This document shows, one piece after another, positions 1 to 7,386 of a stretch of DNA of 32,578 bases. The first letter of the stretch is position 1, and every line of letters starts with the position of its first letter. The position numbers and the translations under genes were made by a program. The stretch spans positions 1-32,578 of the forward strand of contig JBKEAM010000061.1 in the NCBI GenBank assembly GCA_047972265.1, written 5' to 3'. This DNA is from JAAYCI01 sp047972265 (GTDB lineage Bacteria > Bacillota > Clostridia > Oscillospirales > Ruminococcaceae). Under the pieces are notes generated by a model. That model had not been told where the DNA came from, did no database searches, and was given only the letters and a program-made list of their open reading frames with translations.

Positions 1-2082
1 TTTTGCTGTTTCTTTCTCGTTTTTAGGCAGAGCCGAAATTTCCATTAAGGGCAGTTTGGTTTTTACTGCCCCCATACGTACCTCTACCAGCCCAGCTTTA
101 TCGGGCAGGGCTGTAACAGCGACCTGCTTGTTCAATAAGGGCAGGTAAACACTTTGCCCAACCCGTACAGACATAAGCGGAACAAAGCTGATTTTGCTGC
201 CTTCTACAGTTCCCGTACGTTTAGAAAGTTGCCCAGCCTCTTGCTTGGCAATTTCTCGCGCTCTTTGAGCTTTTTGCGACAAAGACTTTCTTTCATCTTT
301 TTCCATCCGCTTAATCTCATCCAACAAAGAGTATGCCGCATTTTGCACATCATCGGCTACGTTTTTAGCCTTTTGCCGTGCAGCCTGCAATTCATCTTCA
401 CCTTGGCGGATAAGGGCATCTCGTTTTTCTTTGGCTTCTTCCAACTGGTGGGCTGCTGTATAGCGCAGTTGTTCGATCTCTTCTTGCTGCCGCTTATGTT
501 CTCGTTTTAAATCTTCCAGTTGCCCCAACACAGTTTCAAATCGACGCTGCTCGCTGCTCATATGGCGGCGGGCATTTTCGATTACTGTTTGAGGTACACC
601 CAGTTTTTCGCTTATTAAAAATGCATTGCTGCGGCCGGGTACACCCACAATTAAGCGGTAGGTTGGCCGTAGGGTTTCTACATCAAACTCACTGCCTGCG
701 TTTTGCACGCCCTCGATTTCTAGTGCATACATCTTCATCTCGGCATAGTGGGTGGTAGCCATAATACGTGCTTTTGTGTGGCGCAGTTCTTCAATAATAG
801 AAACAGCAAGCGCCGCTCCCTCTGAAGGGTCTGTTCCGGCACCAAGCTCGTCCATAAGCACAAGAGAGGTTGGCCCGGCTAGCTTTAATATTTCGGTAAT
901 GTTTTTCATATGGCCCGAAAAGGTAGAAAGGCTTTGCTCTATACTTTGCTCGTCTCCAATATCAATTAAAAATTGACCAAACATGCAAATAGAACTGGTG
1001 TCGTGCGCAGGTATTAAGTACCCCATTTGCGCCATTGCACACAATAAACCGGCCGTTTTTAGCGATACTGTTTTGCCGCCGGTGTTTGGGCCGGTAACAA
1101 TTAAGGTATCGTAACTGTTGCCCAGTTCAATATCTACCGGAACAACAGTGTCTTTGTCTAATAAGGGGTGCCTAGCTTTAACAAGATTAAAAGCCATATC
1201 TTGCTGCACCAATGGTCGTATGCCGCGCATCGAAAGCCCTAGCTCTGCCTTGGCCATGCACACATCTACTTGCAGCATTGCACTGTAAGAAGCAAAAAAA
1301 GAAGGGGCAAATTCTCCTATGCGTTCAGAAAATGCGGCCAAAATACGTTCTATCTCTGCTTTTTCTTGGTTTTTTAACTGCAAAATTTTTGCGTTTGCCT
1401 CTACAACGGCAGTGGGCTCTACAAAAAGGGTGCCACCACTGGAGGAAACATCGTGTATAACACCGCCTATTTCGCTTCTGCTTTCGGCCTTTACAGGCAC
1501 AACATAGCGTCCATTACGTAAAGAAACAATAGATTCTTGCAAAAATTTACTGTTATTTTGATTTTTTATAATGCTATCAAGTTTTTCTCGAATGCTGCTT
1601 TCGGCCTGCCGTATTTTACGGCGCAGTTGGTATAGTTCATCACTGGCATTGTCTGCCATTTCGGTTTCGCTTAAAATAGCGTCCCTTATATCGTTTTCCA
1701 GCGAGGGCTGTGGGATGATTGTAAAAAAAATATCGTCCAAGGTGCCGGGCGCTTCTGACTGGCCAAACCAACTGTGTAAGGCCGAAAAATTGCGCAAAGC
1801 ACCACATACCAAAAGAAGCTCGCCCATAGAGAGTATGCCGCCCTTGGCCGTGCGCCGCACGGCAGTATCGGCAGATTCGCAAGAAGATATACGTGCATTC
1901 CCTTTTTGCAGCAGCAAGCTTGCCATTTCATCTGTTTGGCGTAAAAAATGTTCAACCTCATACCGCTCAGTAAAAGGTTCTTCTTTTGCAAGCATTTCTT
2001 TTGCTTCGGGGCAGGCAGCACGTTGCTGCGCCATTGCAACAACTTTATAAAGTTCTAAATTGTCTAAATATTTACGTATCAT
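1..2082 (-). CDS. mutS2: Endonuclease MutS2, 3' end cut by window edge
   Basis: MutS2 is a dimeric ATPase. In Firmicutes it acts on branched DNA and recombination and, in B. subtilis, on collided ribosomes. The first 694 codons are present and the frame runs off base 1. The Walker A motif is GPNTGGKT at residues 331-338. The Walker B region reads LMDELGAGTDPSEG at about 405-420. A charged helical, probably coiled-coil stretch lies at about 500-620. The family is usually near 785 residues, so about 90 residues including the C-terminal Smr nuclease domain lie outside the window. The ATG at 2080-2082 overlaps the recO stop in an ATGA, which suggests coupled translation. It is the last visible gene of the phoH-era operon. 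Confidence 0.96.
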   Translation of the reverse strand, partial: MIRKYLDNLELYKVVAMAQQRAACPEAKEMLAKEEPFTERYEVEHFLRQTDEMASLLLQKGNARISSCESADTAVRRTAKGGILSMGELLLVCGALRNFSALHSWFGQSEAPGTLDDIFFTIIPQPSLENDIRDAILSETEMADNASDELYQLRRKIRQAESSIREKLDSIIKNQNNSKFLQESIVSLRNGRYVVPVKAESRSEIGGVIHDVSSSGGTLFVEPTAVVEANAKILQLKNQEKAEIERILAAFSERIGEFAPSFFASYSAMLQVDVCMAKAELGLSMRGIRPLVQQDMAFNLVKARHPLLDKDTVVPVDIELGNSYDTLIVTGPNTGGKTVSLKTAGLLCAMAQMGYLIPAHDTSSICMFGQFLIDIGDEQSIEQSLSTFSGHMKNITEILKLAGPTSLVLMDELGAGTDPSEGAALAVSIIEELRHTKARIMATTHYAEMKMYALEIEGVQNAGSEFDVETLRPTYRLIVGVPGRSNAFLISEKLGVPQTVIENARRHMSSEQRRFETVLGQLEDLKREHKRQQEEIEQLRYTAAHQLEEAKEKRDALIRQGEDELQAARQKAKNVADDVQNAAYSLLDEIKRMEKDERKSLSQKAQRAREIAKQEAGQLSKRTGTVEGSKISFVPLMSVRVGQSVYLPLLNKQVAVTALPDKAGLVEVRMGAVKTKLPLMEISALPKNEKETAK

Positions 2083-2834
2083 AAATCTCCTTCACCCAAT
2101 ACTGTCTTTAAAAAAGAAAGGCTTTTTGGAGGATAATCCATGTGGCACAAAATAAAAGCCTCTACAGCGCGCGACAGTAAGCGCAAACTGTTTGGTTTAA
2201 GTGTAAAGGAAAACACCTTTTTATCATCTGAAAGAACGATATGCCTAAGTGCATATAATGCAGCGGCGTCTAAATTTACTTCTCTTCCCTTTTCTTCTGC
2301 ACAGGCAGAGCAAAGCAGGGTGCCGTGATGGGGGCCAAACCGAAAAGAAGTATCTTCGTATTTGCCGCAAGATTCGCATGCGGTTACATCGGGCATAAAA
2401 CCACTTTCGGAAAAAGCACGCATTTCGAACACTGGTTTTACAAAATAGGCATTGCGCATATGTGTAGAAAGTAGATGGAGACTGTTTAAAGCAAGACTTA
2501 ATAAAGTAGCGGCTTCGTCCCCTGTTGGAGAAAGTATCTGCAAAAGCTCTGCAATATATACAGCCAAAGATACATCTTCTACGTTTTCTCTAATGCCAAA
2601 AAAAACTTCTATAGCGTCGGCTTCGTTTACTTTGTACATAGTGCGGGCTTCAAATAAGGTCCAGTCAGAATAGCAAAAAAGGCTTGTAGCGCTAAATAAT
2701 TTGCTTTTAGGGCGCAAACCACCACGCGCCGAAGCAGAGATAATCCCATGCCCCGGCGTTAAAATGGTTAAAATACGGTCTGCTTCACCTGTTTTTACCT
2801 CGCGTAAAACCAGGCCCTTTGTATTGATTTGCAT
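2079..2834 (-). CDS. recO: DNA repair protein RecO
   Basis: RecO is the recombination mediator of the RecFOR pathway. It loads RecA on SSB-coated single-stranded DNA and anneals strands. The 251-residue product has the N-terminal OB-fold start (MQINTKGLVLREVKTGEADR) and a helical C-terminal region. A four-cysteine zinc finger is formed by C153, C156, C175 and C178. Length is normal. The ATG at 2832-2834 lies six bases after the era stop, and GAGGA over the era stop serves as ribosome-binding site. Its TGA overlaps the mutS2 ATG by 4 bp. The era-recO neighbourhood is common in Clostridia. Confidence 0.96.
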   Translation of the reverse strand: MQINTKGLVLREVKTGEADRILTILTPGHGIISASARGGLRPKSKLFSATSLFCYSDWTLFEARTMYKVNEADAIEVFFGIRENVEDVSLAVYIAELLQILSPTGDEAATLLSLALNSLHLLSTHMRNAYFVKPVFEMRAFSESGFMPDVTACESCGKYEDTSFRFGPHHGTLLCSACAEEKGREVNLDAAALYALRHIVLSDDKKVFSFTLKPNSLRLLSRAVEAFILCHMDYPPKSLSFLKTVLGEGDL

Positions 2835-2840
2835 ATTTCC

Positions 2841-3734
2841 TCATTGTTTTCGAAAGCCAAGGTTGTTTAACAAAAATTCGTTATCACGCCAGCCCTCTTT
2901 TACCTTCACCCAGCACTTTAAGTTAACACGGGTATCAAGCATTTCTTCACAGTCACGCCGTGCCTCCGACGAGATGGTTTTTAGCATTTGTCCCTGTTTG
3001 CCTATTATCATGCCTTTGTGGCTTTTTTTCTCGCAATAAATATTGGCATCAATTTCAATTAAGGGTTTATCCTCGCGCTCGTTAAAACGCTCTACCTCTA
3101 CAGCTATGCCATGCGGCAGTTCTTGCTGCAAGTGGCGCAACAGTTTTTCGCGTATAATTTCTGCCACCAATTGCTTTTCGGGCAAATCAGTGTAGGCATC
3201 TTGTGGGAAAAAGTGAGGGCCATCTATGGCAAAGCTTTGTAAAATGTTTAATAATTCGGTACAACCATCCCCGTTTTCGGCACTGGTGGCAAGCACAGAC
3301 GAAAATTTGCCTAAATCTTTTATTTCTTCCAGCTTCTTTTTTACATCATCCGCTGCAAAAATATCGGTTTTGTTTACAACAGCTACAGAATCGAAGGAGC
3401 CCAAAGACTCTATCATTTCGTTTTCTTCGGGGGTAAAACCGGGTTTTGGTTCAAACAGCATTGCTACAGCATCCCCCTGAGACACCGCATCCTTAACGGT
3501 TTGGTTCATACGGCCGCCCAAACGGGTGCGGGGTTTATGAAAGCCCGGGGTATCGATAAAAACATACTGCACAGCCTGCTGTGTAAGTATGCCCGTAATG
3601 CGTGTACGGGTGGTTTGGGGCTTGTCTGTTACAATAGCAACCTTTTCGCCCACAAGGCGGTTTAGCAGCGAGGATTTGCCAACATTTGGCCTGCCAATAA
3701 CGGCAACAAAAACAGATTTGGTTGTTTCGTTCAA
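2841..3734 (-). CDS. era: GTPase Era, TTG start
   Basis: Era is an essential GTPase that binds the 3' end of 16S rRNA and assists 30S maturation. The G1 loop is GRPNVGKS at residues 14-21, G3 is DTPGF at 61-65 and G4 is NKTD at 121-124. The C-terminal KH domain carries GMIIGKQG. A longer reading frame opens at 3785, but its extra residues are unlike Era. A TTG at 3732-3734 preceded by AGGAG at six bases gives the expected N-terminus MNETTKSVFVAVIGRPNVGK and 297 residues. This TTG overlaps the dgkA TGA by 4 bp, so translation is probably coupled. Confidence 0.95.
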   Translation of the reverse strand: MNETTKSVFVAVIGRPNVGKSSLLNRLVGEKVAIVTDKPQTTRTRITGILTQQAVQYVFIDTPGFHKPRTRLGGRMNQTVKDAVSQGDAVAMLFEPKPGFTPEENEMIESLGSFDSVAVVNKTDIFAADDVKKKLEEIKDLGKFSSVLATSAENGDGCTELLNILQSFAIDGPHFFPQDAYTDLPEKQLVAEIIREKLLRHLQQELPHGIAVEVERFNEREDKPLIEIDANIYCEKKSHKGMIIGKQGQMLKTISSEARRDCEEMLDTRVNLKCWVKVKEGWRDNEFLLNNLGFRKQ

Positions 3735-4207
3735 ATTGAATCTCCTTTTTTTGTACGTGGGCGGCCAAACATAAATATAAACCACCAGCTTGCCGCTAAT
3801 GAAGCGACAAGTAAAATGAAAGCAACTGGTTTATCAATAAACCAGTTTGCGATGTATACAAAACGCTCGATATCCCAAAACAGAATAAAACCGCAAACAG
3901 CAGCCCCAATGCTAAATACCAAAACGGCACCGGCGGCCATATCTTTTACTACACCGGCGGTTACATAGCGCTTTGGAGAGGGCCTGCTTACGGTACGCTC
4001 TAAAGCCGAATTTACCAGTTCTAACGCCAAAACACCGGCTATAAGAATGGTAATTAAAACATATTGTGTTTTGTCAAACGGATAAAATGCAGACAAAGCA
4101 TAAATATATACGGCGGCACACAGATGAAAGCGAAAATTTCTTTCCTGCTTAACCGCCGCATATATTCCGTTAAATGCATATACAAAACCGCGTAAAAATG
4201 AACGCAT
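3731..4207 (-). CDS. dgkA: Diacylglycerol/undecaprenol kinase family membrane protein
   Basis: This small integral membrane lipid kinase probably phosphorylates undecaprenol in Gram-positives, feeding the lipid carrier for peptidoglycan. It has 158 residues with several membrane helices (about 27-41, 47-66, 93-112, 127-147). The residues matching those critical in E. coli DgkA are present: E63, N66 and E70 in ELVNSALE, then K88 and D89. The Asp usually found four residues after the second Glu is Ser74. An extra C-terminal helix and basic tail make it longer than the usual 120-130 residues. I chose the ATG at 4205-4207 because the upstream extension overlaps ybeY and is not family-like. It lies 7 bp after ybeY. 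Confidence 0.9.
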   Translation of the reverse strand: MRSFLRGFVYAFNGIYAAVKQERNFRFHLCAAVYIYALSAFYPFDKTQYVLITILIAGVLALELVNSALERTVSRPSPKRYVTAGVVKDMAAGAVLVFSIGAAVCGFILFWDIERFVYIANWFIDKPVAFILLVASLAASWWFIFMFGRPRTKKGDSI

Positions 4208-4214
4208 TTTTATC

Positions 4215-4718
4215 TTATTCCTTTGTAAGGTCTGTGTACGAAGCAGTGCGCGGTAGCCCAAGTTTTGTAAGGGCATTTTCTTCTTTTTCGCGCATATGCA
4301 CAGCTTCCAGACCGCCCTTTTCGTGGTCGTATCCCAAAAGGTGATACATAGAATGTACTGTAAGATAGGCAACTTCACGCTGTAGGCTGTGGCCATACAG
4401 GCTGGCCTGCTCTACGGCTTTTTCCATAGATATAATTACGTCGCCAAGCATTACCGCTCCGGTTTCTTGGTTTTCGTCGTATTTCCCATCTTGCCCAAGT
4501 GGAAAGCTAAGTACATCTGTGGGATTTGGGTTATTGCGGTATTGCCCATTTAATTTGGCAATTTCATCGTTGTCTACAAAGCTAACGCTTACTTCTGCTG
4601 TTTGGGGGAAATGTTCCAGCTCTAATACCGCGTTACACGAACGCCGGATTAAAATACGCAGCCCCGGGGGGATTTTTACCGTTTTTTGCCTGTTTGCTAT
4701 ATATACTTTATGCGCCAC
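4215..4718 (-). CDS. ybeY: Endoribonuclease YbeY, GTG start
   Basis: YbeY is a zinc-dependent endoribonuclease required for 16S rRNA 3' maturation and ribosome quality control. The metal site HxxxHxxxxxH is clear in HSMYHLLGYDHE. The usual Gly after the first His is Ser here. Family segments NPTDVLSFPL and LGDVIIS are also present. Two GTG codons can start the gene. The one at 4725-4727 sits directly on the GGGAG sequence, while the one at 4716-4718 has GGGAG eight bases upstream and gives VAHKVYIANRQK, so I prefer it (167 residues; 170 with the upstream GTG). The gene sits between phoH and dgkA as in most Clostridia. Confidence 0.93.
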   Translation of the reverse strand: MAHKVYIANRQKTVKIPPGLRILIRRSCNAVLELEHFPQTAEVSVSFVDNDEIAKLNGQYRNNPNPTDVLSFPLGQDGKYDENQETGAVMLGDVIISMEKAVEQASLYGHSLQREVAYLTVHSMYHLLGYDHEKGGLEAVHMREKEENALTKLGLPRTASYTDLTKE

Positions 4719-4730
4719 TTTGCTCACTCC

Positions 4731-5663
4731 CTATCTTCTGTTTTTAGAATTTGATTTTTCGTATGCTTTAATAATTTCCTGCACCAAGCGGTGCCGAACC
4801 ACATCTTTTTCTGTAAACTGAATATGCGCAATATCTTCTATATTTTTCAATATACGCAGGGCATCAATTAAGCCGCTTTTGCTTTTATCGGGTAAATCGA
4901 TTTGAGTTATATCACCCGTAACTACCACTTTTGAGCCGACACCGGTACGGGTTAAAAACATTTTCATCTGTTCGCGGCTGGTGTTTTGTGCTTCATCCAA
5001 AATAATAAAGGCATCATCTAGGGTTCTGCCGCGCATATAGGCAAGCGGTGCAACTTCAATTACCTGCTTTTCCATTAGGCGGGCGCTTCCCTCAGAGCCT
5101 AACATATCAAACAAGGCGTCATATAAGGGGCGCAGGTATGGATCTACCTTATTTTGAAGGTCTCCCGGTAAAAAGCCCAATTTTTCACCGGCTTCTACTG
5201 CCGGGCGGGTAAGAATGATACGGTTTACCTGCTGCGCCTTGTAGGCTTTAACTGCCATAGCAACCGCCAAATAGGTTTTGCCGGTACCTGCCGGGCCAAC
5301 CCCAAATGTGATTGAATTACCCGCGATGGCATTGATATATGCCTTTTGCCCAAGTGTTTTGGGACGAATGGGCTTACCGGTGGCGGTAATTAGCAAAAAG
5401 TCTCCCGTCAGGTCGGACACTTTTCCGCTTTCCCCTGAGGTAGAGAGCGAAATGCAATAGCGTACAGCCTGTTCGTCTAGGGGCAGGCCTTTTTCGTACA
5501 AAAGCTGCATATCCTGCAACACTTTTGCCGCTCCCTCAACCCCGGCATCTTCGCCCATAATCTTTACTTCAGTGCCCCGGCTTACCAAAACAACGCCAAA
5601 CTCTTTTTCAATCATTTTGGCGTTTTGATCCTGATTTCCGAATAGCGCCAGAGCAAAATCCAT
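4731..5663 (-). CDS. phoH: PhoH family ATPase
   Basis: PhoH is a cytoplasmic NTPase of the helicase-like PhoH family, usually encoded beside YbeY and thought to act in RNA metabolism. Walker A is GPAGTGKT at residues 123-130. Walker B is ILDEAQ at 221-226, within the family signature RGRTLDDAFIILDEAQN. The first ATG is at 5661-5663 (310 residues) but lacks a Shine-Dalgarno site. Family similarity appears to continue upstream (IEKKLDVQN before MDFALALFGN) to an ATA codon at 5688-5690, which has AAGGGG nine bases upstream, so the true start may lie there. It is the first gene of the operon down to mutS2, three bases ahead of the upstream ybeY GTG. Confidence 0.93.
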   Translation of the reverse strand: MDFALALFGNQDQNAKMIEKEFGVVLVSRGTEVKIMGEDAGVEGAAKVLQDMQLLYEKGLPLDEQAVRYCISLSTSGESGKVSDLTGDFLLITATGKPIRPKTLGQKAYINAIAGNSITFGVGPAGTGKTYLAVAMAVKAYKAQQVNRIILTRPAVEAGEKLGFLPGDLQNKVDPYLRPLYDALFDMLGSEGSARLMEKQVIEVAPLAYMRGRTLDDAFIILDEAQNTSREQMKMFLTRTGVGSKVVVTGDITQIDLPDKSKSGLIDALRILKNIEDIAHIQFTEKDVVRHRLVQEIIKAYEKSNSKNRR

Positions 5664-5751
5664 ATTTTGTACGTCTAACTTTTTTTCTATTTTAAAAGAC
5701 CCCTTAAAATTTTTATTTATATCTTCCAGATTTTTACCAGGAATTATGGTT

Positions 5752-5757
5752 ATTATA
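5752..5757 (-). promoter_or_regulatory. Candidate -10 element for the phoH operon
   Basis: A perfect TATAAT on the minus strand lies about 60 bases before the apparent phoH translation start. No good -35 hexamer is found at 16-18 bases, and the region is very AT-rich. It is the only reasonable promoter candidate for the six-gene operon within the window. Confidence 0.4.
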
Positions 5758-5817
5758 CCATATAATTCTAGAAATAGAATAGAATTTAAAGAAAAATAGC
5801 TACTTTTTTGGGAAATA

Positions 5818-5848
5818 TTGCTCTACAAATAAAAAAATAAGGTATAAT
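5818..5848 (+). promoter_or_regulatory. Candidate sigma-A promoter for the small four-cysteine gene
   Basis: TATAAT at 5843-5848 is preceded by TTGCTC at 5818-5823 with a 19-base spacer, slightly long. The predicted transcript would start near 5855 and reach the GAGAGG ribosome-binding site at 5873-5878. Confidence 0.45.
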
Positions 5849-5883
5849 ATAAACAACAGAACCGTACAAGAAGAGAGGATATC

Positions 5884-6102
5884 ATGGCAAAACATCTTTT
5901 TGGAGATACAATAGACCCTGCCTGTGCATATTGTATGCATGGTACAGAGTCTTCTGACCAGGTGATGATACTTTGCCCGCGGTTTGGCCCGGTAGCGCCC
6001 AGCTTTCATTGTAAACATTTTAAGTACGACCCGCTGCGCCGCGAGCCCAAACGCCGACCAAAGCTTCCTGAGTTTTCTCCCGATGATTTTAAATTGGAGT
6101 AA
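5884..6102 (+). CDS. Small conserved four-cysteine protein
   Basis: The 72-residue protein has no signal peptide or membrane segment. It contains C14, C17, C31 and C43 (CxxC-x13-C-x11-C), a likely zinc or iron-sulfur site. A proline- and arginine-rich segment YDPLRREPKRRPKLP follows, then an acidic C-terminus. GAGAGG five bases before the ATG, a promoter-like upstream region and a terminator just downstream support a real, separately transcribed gene. I recall similar uncharacterised small proteins in Clostridia but cannot name a function. It is divergent from phoH and convergent with the U32 gene. Confidence 0.8.
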   Translation: MAKHLFGDTIDPACAYCMHGTESSDQVMILCPRFGPVAPSFHCKHFKYDPLRREPKRRPKLPEFSPDDFKLE

Positions 6103-6117
6103 TATAATATTACTTGC

Positions 6118-6156
6118 AAAAAAGCTGCTATCCGTTTAAGGATGGCAGCTTTTTAC
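6118..6156. terminator. Bidirectional intrinsic terminator
   Basis: GCTGCTATCC (6124-6133) pairs with GGATGGCAGC (6140-6149) with one wobble and a six-base loop. It is flanked by an A-run on the left and T-run on the right, so it can stop both the plus-strand small gene and the minus-strand operon ending at 6160. Confidence 0.9.
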
Positions 6157-6159
6157 GTA

Positions 6160-7386
6160 TTAAAGCTCAATTCTTAGTATTGTGTTTACAGGGAGAGCTT
6201 TTTGCTGCGCCGGTAGCATAAATGTCATTTTTGTATGGGGGGTGGCCTCTATAACCTCCCCATCCCCGTTCCAAATTATATCAGGAGTAAAACGAAGCGT
6301 ACCATCTTTTGGCAGCAATGCTTCCAGTTCTGTCCCCTTTGCAAACTTGCCGCGCTGTTCGCATATTATTTTGCCGTCCTTTTCGCCCACAACAATGCCA
6401 ACCACCTGCCATTTACGGATATAGCTGCCGCAGGTTGGGGTTTGTGTTGCGCTGGGCTTGCCAAAATAGAACCCGGCAGAGTATGGGCGGTGAGAGGTAC
6501 GTTCCAGTTCTTCTAGGGCAAAATTAGGGCAAACAAATTCTTGAGAGGGTTTTGTGCTTAATGCGGCGTCTATTGCACTGCGGTATGCGGCGGTTACAGA
6601 AGATACGTAATAGAAAGATTTTGCACGGCCTTCCAGTTTTAAACTGTCGGCACCGGCCTCGATTACCTGATTGATAAAAGGCGCGGCGCACAAATCGTCT
6701 GCGCTTAAAATGTAACTGCCTTTGTCGTCTTCGCCGATTTCAAAGTATTCTCCGGGGCGCTTTTCTTCCACCAAAGAGTATTTCCAGCGACAGGTTTGGG
6801 CGCAGTTGCCACGGTTGCCGTCACGCCCGGTAAGATAGCTGGAAAGTAGGCAACGTCCAGAAACCGCCATGCACATCGCGCCATGCACAAATACCTCCAG
6901 CTCTAAGTCAGAAGGGGTGTTTTGACGAATAAAGCGGATATCCTCTAAAGAAAGCTCGCGCGCTAAAACAACACGCTTTGCACCAAGATTATATGCAGCT
7001 GTTGCAGAAGCATAATTGGCAATGCCTGCCTGTGTAGACAGGTGGACTTCGATCTGTGGCACCAACGTTTTTACAAGAGAAAGCACACCCAAATCGGCAA
7101 TGATGAATGCATCGATGCCTGTTTGGGCAGCCTGAGGTAAAAAATCGCTCATTCGAGCAATTTCATCGTTGGTGGGCAATGTGTTTAAGGTAAGGTACAC
7201 ACGCTTACCCATACTATGGGCAAGATGTGCAGCCTCTTTCATTTGCTCTAAAGTGAAATTATCGCACGAGGAACGCATTCCAAATTCTTTGACGCCTAAA
7301 TACACGGCATCTGCGCCGTATTGCAGTGCAAACTGCAGGCACTGCATATCGCCCGCAGGAGAAAGCAATTCTATCTGTTTTGTCAT
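6160..7386 (-). CDS. trhP: Peptidase U32 family tRNA/rRNA hydroxylation protein (TrhP-like)
   Basis: U32 proteins were named as peptidases, but characterised members (E. coli TrhP and RlhA, B. subtilis YrrN/YrrO) carry out prephenate-dependent RNA hydroxylation, for TrhP at wobble uridine 34 of tRNA. The 408-residue protein starts with the family signature ELLSPAGDMQCLQFALQYGADAVYLG. It has the conserved cysteines C172, C179, C195 and C199, plus C233, the likely iron-sulfur ligands. A C-terminal small beta domain follows residue about 320. Length and position beside mltG match B. subtilis YrrO. Its ATG overlaps the mltG TGA by 4 bp. Assignment to TrhP rather than RlhA rests on this context. 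Confidence 0.88.
   Translation of the reverse strand: MTKQIELLSPAGDMQCLQFALQYGADAVYLGVKEFGMRSSCDNFTLEQMKEAAHLAHSMGKRVYLTLNTLPTNDEIARMSDFLPQAAQTGIDAFIIADLGVLSLVKTLVPQIEVHLSTQAGIANYASATAAYNLGAKRVVLARELSLEDIRFIRQNTPSDLELEVFVHGAMCMAVSGRCLLSSYLTGRDGNRGNCAQTCRWKYSLVEEKRPGEYFEIGEDDKGSYILSADDLCAAPFINQVIEAGADSLKLEGRAKSFYYVSSVTAAYRSAIDAALSTKPSQEFVCPNFALEELERTSHRPYSAGFYFGKPSATQTPTCGSYIRKWQVVGIVVGEKDGKIICEQRGKFAKGTELEALLPKDGTLRFTPDIIWNGDGEVIEATPHTKMTFMLPAQQKALPVNTILRIEL

Noticed and set aside
1571..2050. Plus-strand frame of 159 codons within mutS2
   Set aside because: It lies opposite clear MutS2 coding sequence, is Ser-rich and domain-free.
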